Source: Aquibium oceanicum
GTDB lineage: Bacteria; Pseudomonadota; Alphaproteobacteria; Rhizobiales; Rhizobiaceae
NCBI RefSeq assembly: GCF_001889605.1
Contig: NZ_CP018171.1
Span: 2,378,501 to 2,442,500 of the forward strand
DNA: 64,000 nt
Direction of reading: 5' to 3'
Every line of letters starts with the position of its first letter. The first letter of the stretch is position 1. The translations under genes were made by a program, and so were the position numbers. The notes under the pieces are model-generated. The model saw only the letters and a program-made list of their open reading frames with translations, ran no database searches and was not told the origin of the DNA. Positions 1 through 9,286 of this stretch are shown here, piece after piece.

Positions 1-462
1 GCGGCCTCGGAGCAGGCGACCGGCTTTCGCAACTACGCGCTCGCCAACTACATGCGCTCCTTCGGCAATCTCACCCATGCGCCGGAGATGGCGCTCGGGG
101 TCTACTTCCACCACTGCGCCTTCGCCATGACCTGCCGTCAGCTCGCGCTGGCGGGCCGCTACCTCGCCAATGGCGGGCGTCATTCCGGAACCGGCCACAC
201 GGTGATCTCGACGGAACGCGCACGGCGCATCAATGCCCTGATGCTGACCTGCGGCCACTATGACGGATCGGGCGAGTTCGCATTCCGCGTCGGCATTCCC
301 GGCAAGAGCGGGGTCGGCGGCGGCATTCTCGCGGTGGTGCCCGGCGTCGCCTCCATCGCGGTCTGGTCGCCGGGGCTGAACGCCAACGGCAACTCCAAGC
401 TCGGCTCGCTGGCGCTGGAGAGGCTGGCGAAGGTCATGAACTGGTCGGTCTTCGCGCCCTGA
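1..462 (+). CDS. glsA: Glutaminase, C-terminal part (5' end outside window)
   Basis: The reading frame is open from the first base and ends in TGA, leaving about 153 residues of the C-terminal half of a serine-dependent beta-lactamase-fold glutaminase, which hydrolyses L-glutamine to glutamate and ammonia. Family-typical stretches are visible: [13 protein letters not shown] at the start, [11 protein letters not shown], and the closing [12 protein letters not shown] with the Lys-Ser-Gly-Val-Gly block that lines the active site. The catalytic Ser-x-x-Lys would lie upstream of the window. The gene runs convergently into rne with a strong hairpin between them. The family is recognised with confidence from these motifs. 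Confidence 0.93.
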   Translation, partial: AASEQATGFRNYALANYMRSFGNLTHAPEMALGVYFHHCAFAMTCRQLALAGRYLANGGRHSGTGHTVISTERARRINALMLTCGHYDGSGEFAFRVGIPGKSGVGGGILAVVPGVASIAVWSPGLNANGNSKLGSLALERLAKVMNWSVFAP

Positions 463-492
463 AAAGGGGAGTATCGATCGCCGAAACGGAAA

Positions 493-519
493 GGGGCGCC
501 GGATGTGATCCGGCGCCCC
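493..519. terminator. Bidirectional hairpin between glsA and rne
   Basis: A perfect 12-bp stem (GGGGCGCCGGAT at 493-504 and its complement at 508-519) encloses a 3-base loop. It lies between two convergent stop codons. On the minus strand it is followed by a short T-rich stretch, so it probably acts mainly as the rne terminator. There is no T run on the plus strand. Confidence 0.7.
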
Positions 520-543
520 ATGTCATTTCCGCAGGAGAAGCTT

Positions 544-3528
544 TCAGAAGAAGCTCTTGCGCTGCCACCAGCCGGCCTTGCGCGGCTTGGCCTCTTCGCC
601 GGCGGGCTGCTCGCCCGGGACGGTGGAGGTGACGACCGGCTCGCTTGCCGTGGCGCTGCCGGGCTTGCGCCGGGTCGGGCGGGCGGCCTCGGTTTCCTCG
701 GCGGTCGCAGCGGCCTCTGCAGGCTCGGCCTCTTCCACCGGCTTTGCCTGCTCGACTTCCTGGACCGGCGCGGCGGGTTCGGCTGCCGTGGATGCTTCAG
801 CCGCCGTCTCGGCCGCCCCGAATGTCGGAGGGACCTCCTCGCTGGCAGCAGGCGCTTCCGCGACCGCCTCGGCCGCCGCCTTCTTCGTGCTCTTGCGGGG
901 CTTGCGCTTCGGCTTGGCCGGAGCCTCTTCCGCTGGCGCTTCGGCCGCGCCTTCGGCGGCAGTCTCGGTCGCCACCTCGGCCGGAGCGTCTGACGACGGC
1001 TCGGCCACCGGCGGGGTCACGGGGTGGTCCTCGGTGACGGCCGCCGCTTCGGCTTCGCCGGTGGTCTCGTCGCCGGCCTCGGCGGTCTCGCCGTCCTCGC
1101 GCCGGTTCTTGCGACCGCCGCGCTTGCCGCGCCGCCGCTTCCTGGGCTCGTCATCGTCGGTGCCTGACGTGACGGTCTCGCCGGAGTTACCGGTGTCAGC
1201 TTCCGCAATTGCCTCGGCGTCGGCACCGCCCGCGCCGGACGTCTCCTCGCCGTCGTCCGACGACGCCCCGGCCGTCTGACCGTTATCGTCCGTGTGGTCG
1301 CGATCGCGCCCGCCACGGCGCCGCCGGCGCCTGCGGCGCTTGCGGCCCTGTCCTTCCTCGCCATCGTCGCGACGCGGCTGCGGCGAACGGGCTTCGGTCT
1401 CGGCGACCTCTTCCTGCTCCTCCTCTGCCTCCGGTTCGACATCGATGACGTCGTCCTCTTCGACCGCGGCGAAGGATGGAAGCACGGGGATGATCACCGG
1501 CTTCTCGACCGCTGCGCCACGCGTGATGGCGTAGTGCTGCGTGCCGATGCTCTCGTCGGCCTCGATGGTGATGGTCAACCCGAAACGCTGCTCCAGATCG
1601 ACGATGTTGCTGCGCTTGTGGTTGAGGACGTATAGCGCGGTCGCCACCGGCGTACGCACGGTGATGTGGCTGCGGTTGTCCTTGAGCAGGTACTCCTCGA
1701 TCGCCCGCACGACGTGCAGCGCGACCGACGAATCGGAGCGCACGTGGCCGGTGCCGCCGCAATGCGAGCAGGGCTTCATCGTCGATTCGAGCACGCTGGC
1801 GCGGATGCGCTGGCGCGACATCTCCAGAAGCCCGAAATGCGAGATGCGGCCCACCTGGATGCGGGCGCGATCCTGCTTGAGGTGATCCTTCAGGCGCTTC
1901 TCGACGGAGCGGTTGTTGCGCTTCTCCTCCATGTCGATGAAGTCGATGACGATCAGGCCAGCGAGGTCGCGCAGCCTGAGCTGCCGCGCCACTTCCTCGG
2001 CCGCCTCCAGGTTGGTCTGGAGGGCGGTGTCCTCGATGGAGTGCTCCTTGGTGGAGCGTCCCGAGTTGACGTCGATCGAGACCAGGGCCTCGGTCTGGTT
2101 GATGATGATGTAGCCGCCCGACTTCAGCGTCACCTGCGGCTGCAGCATCCGGTCCAGCTGTGCCTCGATGCCGTTGCGGGCGAAGATCGGCACGACGTCG
2201 CGGTAGGGCTGGACCACCTTGGCATGGCTGGGCATCAGCATGCGCATGAAGTCCTTGGCCTCGCGGTAGCCGTCCTCTCCCGCGACGAGGATTTCGTCGA
2301 TGTCCTTGTTGTAGAGGTCGCGCACCGAGCGCTTGATCAGGCTTCCTTCCTCGTAGACGAGGCAGGGCGCGGTCGACTGCAGCGTGAGCGTGCGGACGTT
2401 CTCCCACATGCGCATCAGGTATTCGTAGTCGCGCTTGATCTCAGCCTTGGTACGGTTGGCACCGGCGGTGCGCAGGATGACGCCCATGCCCTGCGGCACC
2501 TCGAGTTCCTTGACGACATCCTTCAGGCGCTTGCGATCCGGCGCGCTGGTGATCTTGCGCGAAATGCCGCCGCCGCGCGCCGTGTTCGGCATCAGGACGG
2601 AATAGCGCCCCGCGAGCGACAGGTAGGTGGTGAGAGCCGCGCCCTTGTTGCCGCGCTCCTCCTTGACGACCTGGACGAGCAGGATCTGGCGGCGCTTGAT
2701 GACCTCCTGGATCTTGTACTGCTTGCGGTACGCCTTGCGCCGGTTCGGCAGTTCCTCCAGCGCGTCCTCGGCGCCGACCGATTCGACCTCGTCGCGCTCG
2801 TCGCCGTTGCCGTTCTCGTCGTGATCGCCATTGCCCGGTGCATCGCCGCCGCGCCTGCGGCCACGCGAGCGGACCGGCTCTTCGGAGGCCTCGTCGTCGG
2901 AAAGCGATTCCGAGACGACGTCGGCAGAGACGGCGGCAGCCATGGTCCCGCCGCCACGCGGCGAATCGTCATCGTCGCCGTCGTCATCGTCGTTCGGGTG
3001 CTGGTCGAAGGGGGGTTGGTCGTCTTCCTGCGGTTCCTCGGCGGATGCGGTCTCTTCCGACCCGCTCTCGGCGGCGGACGTGTCGCCCGAGGAATCCTCC
3101 CAGTTGTCCGTCGACGCCTCGTCGGCGTCGGAGCCCGACGCCTCCTTGCGGTTGCGGCCGCGACTGCGACCGCCACGGCGGCGCTTCGACTTGCCGCGCT
3201 CGGAGCGCTCCTCCTCGTCGTCCTCGTCGTCCTCCTCGGCCGCTTCGGCTTCCGCGCGCAGCAGGGCCTGACGATCGGCGAAGGGGATCTGGTAGTAGTC
3301 GGGATGGATTTCGCTGAAGGCGAGGAAACCGTGGCGGTTGCCGCCATACTCGACGAACGCCGCCTGAAGCGACGGTTCGACCCGCGTGACGCGGGCGAGG
3401 TAGATGTTTCCCTTGAGCTGTTTCTTGTCTTGCGATTCGAAGTCGAATTCTTCGATGCGGTTACCGCGTGTTACGACAACGCGCGTCTCCTCCCGGTGGG
3501 AGGCGTCTATAAGCATTTTGTTGGGCAT
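544..3528 (-). CDS. rne: Ribonuclease E
   Basis: 994-residue endoribonuclease of the RNase E/G family, the core of the RNA degradosome, cutting single-stranded A/U-rich RNA. The N-terminal S1 domain begins MPNKMLIDASHREETRVVV and is split by a long acidic, low-complexity insertion (roughly residues 95-270), as is usual in alphaproteobacteria. The DNase I-like catalytic part carries two metal-binding aspartates (SIDVNSGRST and VIDFIDMEEKRNNR) and the zinc-link CSHCGGTGH that joins subunits. The last about 300 residues are disordered, with basic [11 protein letters not shown] tracts and Glu/Ala/Pro-rich repeats that would form the degradosome scaffold. The ATG at 3528 has a GGGGAG ribosome site about 10 bases upstream, inside a leader hairpin. 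Confidence 0.97.
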   Translation of the reverse strand: MPNKMLIDASHREETRVVVTRGNRIEEFDFESQDKKQLKGNIYLARVTRVEPSLQAAFVEYGGNRHGFLAFSEIHPDYYQIPFADRQALLRAEAEAAEEDDEDDEEERSERGKSKRRRGGRSRGRNRKEASGSDADEASTDNWEDSSGDTSAAESGSEETASAEEPQEDDQPPFDQHPNDDDDGDDDDSPRGGGTMAAAVSADVVSESLSDDEASEEPVRSRGRRRGGDAPGNGDHDENGNGDERDEVESVGAEDALEELPNRRKAYRKQYKIQEVIKRRQILLVQVVKEERGNKGAALTTYLSLAGRYSVLMPNTARGGGISRKITSAPDRKRLKDVVKELEVPQGMGVILRTAGANRTKAEIKRDYEYLMRMWENVRTLTLQSTAPCLVYEEGSLIKRSVRDLYNKDIDEILVAGEDGYREAKDFMRMLMPSHAKVVQPYRDVVPIFARNGIEAQLDRMLQPQVTLKSGGYIIINQTEALVSIDVNSGRSTKEHSIEDTALQTNLEAAEEVARQLRLRDLAGLIVIDFIDMEEKRNNRSVEKRLKDHLKQDRARIQVGRISHFGLLEMSRQRIRASVLESTMKPCSHCGGTGHVRSDSSVALHVVRAIEEYLLKDNRSHITVRTPVATALYVLNHKRSNIVDLEQRFGLTITIEADESIGTQHYAITRGAAVEKPVIIPVLPSFAAVEEDDVIDVEPEAEEEQEEVAETEARSPQPRRDDGEEGQGRKRRRRRRRRGGRDRDHTDDNGQTAGASSDDGEETSGAGGADAEAIAEADTGNSGETVTSGTDDDEPRKRRRGKRGGRKNRREDGETAEAGDETTGEAEAAAVTEDHPVTPPVAEPSSDAPAEVATETAAEGAAEAPAEEAPAKPKRKPRKSTKKAAAEAVAEAPAASEEVPPTFGAAETAAEASTAAEPAAPVQEVEQAKPVEEAEPAEAAATAEETEAARPTRRKPGSATASEPVVTSTVPGEQPAGEEAKPRKAGWWQRKSFF

Positions 3529-3537
3529 TATCCAATG

Positions 3538-3561
3538 TCTCCCCGGCAGCCGCTGCCGGGG
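3538..3561 (-). promoter_or_regulatory. Leader hairpin overlapping the rne ribosome-binding site
   Basis: In the rne leader a perfect 9-bp stem (CCCCGGCAG at 3541-3549 against 3553-3561, loop 3550-3552) ends in the G run that forms the Shine-Dalgarno sequence GGGGAG (3544-3539 on the minus strand). Folding would occlude ribosome entry. RNase E is known in enterobacteria to autoregulate through its own leader. A comparable role here is inference. Confidence 0.45.
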
Positions 3562-3956
3562 GCCGTGGCGTTGGAGCGCCGCGCCGCGGGACAGTCGAAG
3601 TCGTGCCGGACAATCTGTCGTCCACCGTCACGCGCGAGAGCAGCGCCGGAACGCATCCTACCGCAGCCGAAGCGGCGCGGGTGTCGCGGGATGCAGTTCT
3701 TGAAGCGCCAAAAGCCATCGCGTTTCCAGGCGGAACCATTACAACCTAGGCCCGGGCGAGCCGGACCAGCTCTTTGCTCATACAGAGCCGGCGCGGAAAA
3801 CGCTTCCGGCCGTTTTCATCACTCAAGGCATCCGGTTGACCGCGAACGCCTTGACGAAAACCTCGGGGACCACTACGCGCCCAGGATCGAGCCGTTGCTG
3901 GATTGCGCGGATCGCCTCCGGTAGGGAAATGGGAGGCAGCGGGGCGAGCCCGAGCG

Positions 3957-3985
3957 TTGAAGTAATCCGACGACGCTTTTATGAT
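3957..3985 (+). promoter_or_regulatory. Candidate sigma70 promoter of amiC
   Basis: TTGAAG (3957-3962) and TATGAT (3980-3985) match the -35 and -10 consensus at four and five of six positions, with an ideal 17-base spacer. Transcription would start near 3992, giving a leader of about 130 bases before amiC. This is a pattern match only. Confidence 0.4.
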
Positions 3986-3997
3986 TTGACAGCGTCG
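3971..3997. repeat. Inverted repeat over the candidate amiC promoter
   Basis: The arms CGACGCT (3971-3977) and AGCGTCG (3991-3997) are perfectly complementary around a 13-base spacer that contains the candidate -10 element. The position suits a repressor operator. The protein that would bind is unknown. Confidence 0.3.
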
Positions 3998-4120
3998 AAG
4001 GCAACCCCCGATTCCGATGCCGGCAAAGCCGACGGAGCGTCGTGTGGAGCCTGCAAGGCTTGGTTAACCGCGTGCGGATACGATCCGTTAACGTATGATT
4101 CTCCGGGGGCTCCGGAAACC

Positions 4121-5392
4121 ATGCAATGTATGGGCGAGGTCGATTTGAAAGGTCTGCTGAGAACCTTCCGATTCGCTGCGCGATCGAAAACCGCGGTCGT
4201 GCTGGCCACCGTGCTGACGCTGTTCGCCATTGGTGCCCCTCCGGCTCCGATCCACGCCGAGGAGGCGATGATGGCGCGCGGCTACCGCATGGCGGGCGAT
4301 GCGTCGCGGGCGCGGGTGGTGATGGAGTTCGACAAGGAGCCGCAGCTGAAGTGGTTCCTGCTCCGCGCGCCGCACCGGCTCGTGATCGACCTGCCGGAAA
4401 CGCTGTTCGCGTTCGACGCGGAGGCGCTCGAACCGCGCGGACTGATCGGCGGCGTCCGCTACGGAAATCTCGGCAACGGCAGTTCCCGGATGATCCTGAG
4501 CACCACCGGCCCCTTCACGGTCGAGAAGCTGTCGATGCTCGAGAACGAGAATTCGCCCGGCTATCGCCTGGTGGTCGACATGGTGGCCGACTCGGAAGCT
4601 GCCTTCGAGCAGGCGCTCGCCGATCAGGCCGAGACGACCGGCTCGACCGTGAACGAGGACAAGAAGGACCGTCTGGGAGATTCGCCGGAGCGGCCGGATC
4701 GTCCGTTCACCGTGGTGATCGACCCCGGCCATGGCGGGATAGACGGCGGAGCCAAGGCGGTCGACGGGACCGCCGAGAAGGAAATCACGCTCACCTTCTC
4801 CAAGGTCCTCCAGGAGCAACTCGAGCAGAGCGGCCGCTACAACGTGTTCCTGACGCGGGACGACGACACGTTCCTGCGGCTCGACGAGAGGGTGGGGATC
4901 GCCCGGCAGCACGAGGCGGACCTGTTCATCTCGATCCACGCCGACACGATCAACATCAGGAACATAAGCGGCGCGACCGTCTACACGATCTCCGAGAAGG
5001 CGTCCGACAGCCTCGCCAAGGCGGCGGCCGAGCGCGAGAACCTTGCCGACTCCGTGGCGGGGATCGAGATCGCGGAGGAAAACCAGCAGGTCGCCGACAT
5101 CCTGTTCGACCTGGTGAGGCGCGAGACGCATGGATTTTCGGTGAGCTTCGCACGCTCGCTGGTCGGCGAACTGTCGGACACGATCGAACTCATCAACAAT
5201 CCGCAGCGCTCGGCCGGTTTCCGCGTCCTGCGCGCGCCCGACGTGCCTTCCGTGCTCGTGGAGCTCGGCTATCTCTCCAACCCCAAGGACGTCGCCAAGC
5301 TGGAAGACCCGGAATGGCGCGCGAAGGCGGCCGGGAGCATCGGCGCGGCGATCGCGATCTTCGCCGACGCCAAGATGGGGGCGGGCGGTTGA
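4121..5392 (+). CDS. amiC: N-acetylmuramoyl-L-alanine amidase with AMIN domain
   Basis: About 423-residue periplasmic amidase that cuts the bond between MurNAc and the stem peptide, used in daughter-cell separation. A hydrophobic signal peptide near residues 20-45 ends at PAPIHAEEA. An AMIN domain (about 50-150) targets septal peptidoglycan. The C-terminal Amidase_3 domain carries the zinc ligands in IDPGHGGIDGG, the Glu of EKEITLTF and the His of SIHADT, and the catalytic Glu in VLVELGYLSN. The start at 4121 was chosen because a G-rich stretch precedes it and the signal peptide follows; the ATG at 4130 is equally possible. It is followed on the same strand by mrcA, a typical rhizobial cell-wall pair. 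Confidence 0.93.
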   Translation: MQCMGEVDLKGLLRTFRFAARSKTAVVLATVLTLFAIGAPPAPIHAEEAMMARGYRMAGDASRARVVMEFDKEPQLKWFLLRAPHRLVIDLPETLFAFDAEALEPRGLIGGVRYGNLGNGSSRMILSTTGPFTVEKLSMLENENSPGYRLVVDMVADSEAAFEQALADQAETTGSTVNEDKKDRLGDSPERPDRPFTVVIDPGHGGIDGGAKAVDGTAEKEITLTFSKVLQEQLEQSGRYNVFLTRDDDTFLRLDERVGIARQHEADLFISIHADTINIRNISGATVYTISEKASDSLAKAAAERENLADSVAGIEIAEENQQVADILFDLVRRETHGFSVSFARSLVGELSDTIELINNPQRSAGFRVLRAPDVPSVLVELGYLSNPKDVAKLEDPEWRAKAAGSIGAAIAIFADAKMGAGG

Positions 5393-5579
5393 CGGCCGCG
5401 GACGGATACGGTTGGAGAGCCGGCCGGGTATCGGTTTTCGCGGCGGCCGCCAATCGCGGTTGCCGCATTTTCTTCACAACGAGCGCGCAAAGAGCGGTTC
5501 GAGGTGTCGGTCTGCAATGCACTCCATCGGGGGCGTCGGTTACGGCGCGGGAATGCAGGGCGTCCGGATTGGAGCGGGT

Positions 5580-8030
5580 ATGATTCGACTCATTGGATAT
5601 TTTTTCGGCGTGGCGATCATGCTCGGCCTGCTCGTGGCTGCCGGCGTCGGCATCTACATCAGCCAACTGACGGACGATCTGCCCGACTACGAAGTGCTCG
5701 CCAAGTACGAACCGCCGGTGACCACGCGCGTCCATGCCGCCGACGGGGCGCTCATGGGCGAGTTCGCGCGCGAGCGGCGTCTCTACCTGCCGATCCAGGC
5801 CGTTCCGGACCGGGTGAAGGCGGCGTTCCTGTCGGCCGAGGACAAGAACTTCTACACCCATCCCGGCATCGACGTGACCGGCCTCACGCGCGCCGTCCTC
5901 ACCAACGTCCAGAACATGGGCTCCGGCCGTCGTCCCGTCGGCGCATCGACGATCACGCAGCAGGTCGCGAAGAACTTCCTCCTGACGTCGAAGCAGACCT
6001 ACGACCGCAAGATCCGGGAGATGATCCTGGCCTTCCGCATCGAGCAGGCCTACTCCAAGGACCGCATCTTCGAACTCTACCTCAACGAGATCTTCTTCGG
6101 CCTCGGTTCCTACGGAATCGCGGGCGCGGCGCTCGCCTATTACGACAAGTCGGTCAACGAGTTGACGGTCGGCGAGGCGGCCTATCTGGCCTCGTTGCCC
6201 AAGGGTCCGTCGAACTATCATCCCTTCCGCCACACGGAGCGCGCGATCGAGCGCCGCGACTGGGTGATCGACCAGATGGTGGCCAATGGTTATGTCGATG
6301 CCGCGGAAGGCGCGAAGGCCAAGGCGGAGGGCCTGAACGTCAAGCCCCGCAGCCGCGGCAATTATCTCTTCGCCGGCGAGTACTTCACCGAGGAGGTGCG
6401 CCGCGAGATCATGGATCGCTATGGCGAGGACGCACTCTACGAGGGCGGGCTCTCGGTGCGTACGACGCTCGATCCGAAGCTCCAGGTCATCGCCCGCAAG
6501 GCGCTCCAGCATGGCCTCATCCGCTACGACACGCTGCGCGGCTATCGCGGCCCGGTGACCCAGATCGACATCTCCGGCGACTGGGGTGTGCCGCTCGCCG
6601 AAGTGCCGGCGCTGAGCGACGTGCCGGAGTGGAAACTCGGCGTCGTGCTCGACGCGGGCGCGGACGGGCTGACGCTCGGATTGCAGCCGGGGCGTGAGGT
6701 CTCCGGCGAGGTCGTCGCCGAGCGCGAGGAGATTTCCATTTCGACCGAGGACATGAAGTGGGCGATGAGCCACATCGTCGACGGCAAGCGCCTGAAGGCG
6801 AACACGCCGGCCGACGTGCTGCAGCCCGGCGACGTCGCGTACGTGGAAAAGAAGCCGGAAGGCGACGGCTGGACGCTGCGGCAGGTGCCGCAGGTCGGCG
6901 GCGGACTCGTGGCCATGGATCCTCACACCGGCCGCGTGCTGGCCATGGTGGGCGGCTTTTCGTTCTCGCAGTCGGAATTCAACCGCGCGACGCAGGCCTA
7001 CCGGCAGCCCGGTTCGTCTTTCAAGCCGTTCGTCTATGCTGCGGCACTCGATAACGGCTACACGCCGGCATCGGTGGTGCTCGACGCGCCGATCACCATC
7101 ACCATCGGCAACGAGGTGTGGTCGCCCAAGAACTACGGCGGCAAGTCCGCCGGTCCCTCGACCCTTCGGGCCGGCATCGAGCGCTCGCGCAACCTGATGA
7201 CGGTGCGTCTGGCCAACGACATGGGCATGCCGCTGGTCGCCGAGTACGCCGAGCGTTTCGGCGTCTACGACAAGATGCCGCCGCACATCGCCATGTCGCT
7301 CGGCTCGGGCGAGACGACGGTCATGCGCATGGTGTCGGCCTATTCGGTGTTCGCCAACGGCGGCAAGTCGATCAAGCCGTCGCTCATCGACCGTATTCAG
7401 GACCGCTACGGCAAGACCGTCTACAAGCACGACGAGCGCGGCTGCGATGGCTGCAATTCGACCGCCTGGAACGGCCAGCCGGAGCCTGAACTGATCGACA
7501 ATTCCGAGCAGGTACTCGATCCCATGACCGCCTATCAGATGACCTCGATGATGGAAGGCGTCGTGCAGCGGGGCACCGCGACGACGGTTGCGGAACTCGG
7601 CCGCCCGATCGCCGGCAAGACCGGAACGACCAACGAGGAGAAGGACGCCTGGTTCGTCGGCTACACGCCCGACATCGTGGTCGGCGTCTACATGGGCTAC
7701 GACCAGCCCAAGCCGATGGGCAAGGGCTCGACCGGCGGCGGCCTCGCGGCGCCGATCTTCAAGGAGTTCATGGCCGAGGCGCTGAAGGACATGCGGCCGG
7801 TGGAATTCCAGGTCCCGGAAGGCATGAAGCTGATCGCCATCAACCGCCAGACCGGCATGCAGGCGGCCGAAGGCCAGCCCGGCGTGATCATGGAAGCCTT
7901 CAAGCCCGGCACCGGGCCGGCCGACAGCTACTCCATCATCGGCGGCGACTTCGGCACCTCGCAAAGCGGGGCCGCGATCTCACCATCGGCCAGCCGCGCG
8001 ATCCAGACCGGCGGCGGCGGGCTTTATTGA
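5580..8030 (+). CDS. mrcA: Penicillin-binding protein 1A, bifunctional transglycosylase/transpeptidase
   Basis: 816-residue class A PBP that polymerises and crosslinks peptidoglycan at the outer face of the inner membrane. One N-terminal membrane anchor (about residues 5-29) precedes the GT51 domain, with catalytic Glu87 in SAEDKNFYTHPG and the GASTITQQVAKN block. The transpeptidase domain has the serine motif SSFK (about 478), SRN (about 535) and KTGTT (about 678). The ATG at 5580 follows GGAGCGGG at good spacing; longer in-frame starts would place a non-hydrophobic leader ahead of the anchor. A strong hairpin follows the stop codon. Confidence 0.96.
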   Translation: MIRLIGYFFGVAIMLGLLVAAGVGIYISQLTDDLPDYEVLAKYEPPVTTRVHAADGALMGEFARERRLYLPIQAVPDRVKAAFLSAEDKNFYTHPGIDVTGLTRAVLTNVQNMGSGRRPVGASTITQQVAKNFLLTSKQTYDRKIREMILAFRIEQAYSKDRIFELYLNEIFFGLGSYGIAGAALAYYDKSVNELTVGEAAYLASLPKGPSNYHPFRHTERAIERRDWVIDQMVANGYVDAAEGAKAKAEGLNVKPRSRGNYLFAGEYFTEEVRREIMDRYGEDALYEGGLSVRTTLDPKLQVIARKALQHGLIRYDTLRGYRGPVTQIDISGDWGVPLAEVPALSDVPEWKLGVVLDAGADGLTLGLQPGREVSGEVVAEREEISISTEDMKWAMSHIVDGKRLKANTPADVLQPGDVAYVEKKPEGDGWTLRQVPQVGGGLVAMDPHTGRVLAMVGGFSFSQSEFNRATQAYRQPGSSFKPFVYAAALDNGYTPASVVLDAPITITIGNEVWSPKNYGGKSAGPSTLRAGIERSRNLMTVRLANDMGMPLVAEYAERFGVYDKMPPHIAMSLGSGETTVMRMVSAYSVFANGGKSIKPSLIDRIQDRYGKTVYKHDERGCDGCNSTAWNGQPEPELIDNSEQVLDPMTAYQMTSMMEGVVQRGTATTVAELGRPIAGKTGTTNEEKDAWFVGYTPDIVVGVYMGYDQPKPMGKGSTGGGLAAPIFKEFMAEALKDMRPVEFQVPEGMKLIAINRQTGMQAAEGQPGVIMEAFKPGTGPADSYSIIGGDFGTSQSGAAISPSASRAIQTGGGGLY

Positions 8031-8069
8031 TCTTCGCCGACCATCATCCTATGTGGTGAAATCTTTACA

Positions 8070-8099
8070 GCGGCGGACCATCCCCATATGGTCCGCCGC
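8070..8099 (+). terminator. Intergenic hairpin between mrcA and prfB
   Basis: A perfect 12-bp stem (8070-8081 with 8088-8099) around a 6-base loop lies 40 bases after the mrcA stop codon. No T run follows, so it may be a weak terminator or an mRNA 3'-end stabiliser rather than a classical intrinsic terminator. Confidence 0.5.
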
Positions 8100-8140
8100 G
8101 ATCCATCAACCTTCGGAACGGAAAGAGCAGGCAAGCTGCC

Positions 8141-9269
8141 ATGCGCGCGGAAACGCAGTACCTCGTCGACGAAATCAAGCAGGGCATAGGCCTGCTGAGG
8201 AGGCATCTTTGACTGGGATCAGGCCGTCAAGCGTCTCGACTATCTGAACGTGCTCGCCGAGGACGGCGAGCTCTGGAACGATCCCCAGAAAGCGCAGGAC
8301 CTGATGCGCGAGCGCCAGTCGCTCGAGGATCAGATCGCCGCCATCAGGCGCCTCACGTCCAGCCTCGACGACGGTGTCGGGCTGATCGAGCTCGGCGAGG
8401 AAGAGGGCGACGAGGATGTCGTCAAGGAAGCCGAGACCTCCATCCGGGACCTGAAGTCGGAGATCGACGCCCGCCAGATCGAGACCATGCTCTCCGGCGA
8501 GGCGGACAAGAACGACGCCTATCTCGAAGTGCACGCCGGCGCCGGCGGGACCGAGAGCCAGGACTGGGCGAACATGCTCCTGCGCATGTATACGCGGTGG
8601 GCCGAACAGCGAAAATTCAAGGTCGAAGTGCTGGAACTTCACGACGGCGAAGAGGCCGGCATCAAGTCGGCCACGCTGCATATCAAGGGCCACAACGCCT
8701 ATGGCTGGCTGAAGACGGAGTCGGGCGTGCACCGCCTGGTCCGCATCTCGCCCTATGACAGCAACGCGCGGCGGCACACCTCCTTCGCCAGCGTCTGGGT
8801 CTACCCGGTGATCGACGACAGCATCGAGATCGAGGTTTCGGAGTCGGACGTGCGCATCGACACCTATCGCGCGTCGGGCTCGGGTGGCCAGCACATCAAC
8901 ACGACCGATTCGGCCGTGCGCATCACGCACCTGGCGACGGGCATCGCCGTCGCCTGCCAGCAGGAGCGCTCGCAGCACAAGAACCGGGCCAAGGCCTGGG
9001 AGATGCTGCGTTCGCGCCTCTACGAGGTGGAACTGCAAAAGCGCGAAGAGGCGGCGAACGCGACAGAGGCGTCGAAGTCGGACATCGGCTGGGGACACCA
9101 GATCCGATCCTACGTGCTCCAGCCCTATCAGCTCGTGAAGGACCTTCGGACGGGCGTGGAAAACACCAACCCGCAGGGCGTGCTCGACGGCGATCTCGAC
9201 GAGTTCATGGAAGCGTCGCTGTCGCAGCGCATCGACGGCGGGGTGGGGCAGGTCGCCGACCTGGAATAG
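8141..9269 (+). CDS. prfB: Peptide chain release factor 2, made by programmed +1 frameshift
   Basis: RF2 releases finished proteins at UGA and UAA codons. The gene is in two frames: ATG at 8141 runs 23 codons to an in-frame TGA at 8210-8212. Skipping T8210 continues at 8211 to TAG at 9269, giving about 375 residues, the usual RF2 length. The GGQ peptidyl-transferase motif is in [12 protein letters not shown] (about residue 247). The stop-recognition tripeptide, SPF in E. coli RF2, reads SPY here ([12 protein letters not shown]), a conservative change. The gene follows mrcA on the same strand and converges on the M23 peptidase gene. A plain start at 8250 would lose the N-terminal helical domain. 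Confidence 0.96.
8198..8213 (+). promoter_or_regulatory. prfB programmed +1 frameshift signal
   Basis: The sequence AGGAGG-CAT-CTT-TGA-C has the complete classical layout: an internal Shine-Dalgarno-like AGGAGG (8198-8203), three spacer bases, the slippery CTT codon, and the weak stop context TGAC. When RF2 is scarce the ribosome slips +1 from CTT onto TTT and makes full-length RF2, giving negative feedback. Confidence 0.95.
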
Positions 9270-9286
9270 GCCGGGCGGATCGGGCG

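Larger units (their letters stand above)
3529..4120. other. Divergent rne-amiC intergenic region, about 590 bp
   Basis: This long spacer separates the divergent rne and amiC start codons. It contains the rne leader hairpin, a candidate amiC promoter with an inverted repeat near 3957-3997, and two TTAAC half-sites near 4063 and 4087 that are too far apart to make a CtrA full site. The amiC reading frame stays open upstream to 3836, but that extension has no protein-like character and precedes a clear signal peptide. I found no RNA gene or small gene here that I can support. Confidence 0.5.

Noticed and set aside
1666-3924. Plus-strand open frame of about 750 codons antisense to rne
   Set aside because: It mirrors the codon pattern of rne in GC-rich DNA, has Val/Leu/Arg-rich low-complexity composition and matches no family.
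4060-4095. CtrA full site before amiC
   Set aside because: Two TTAAC half-sites occur, but the spacing is about 20 bases instead of 7.
3836-4120. N-terminal extension of amiC
   Set aside because: The frame is open, but the stretch contains the candidate promoter and would bury the signal peptide inside the protein.
5193-7964. Minus-strand open frame of over 900 codons across amiC and mrcA
   Set aside because: It is antisense to two well-supported genes with clear domains, and its composition (His/Arg/Asp-rich) is typical of a shadow frame.
8250-9269. prfB as a single-frame gene starting at 8250 (TTG/ATG-like start)
   Set aside because: It would drop the N-terminal domain; the classical frameshift signal gives the correct RF2 length.
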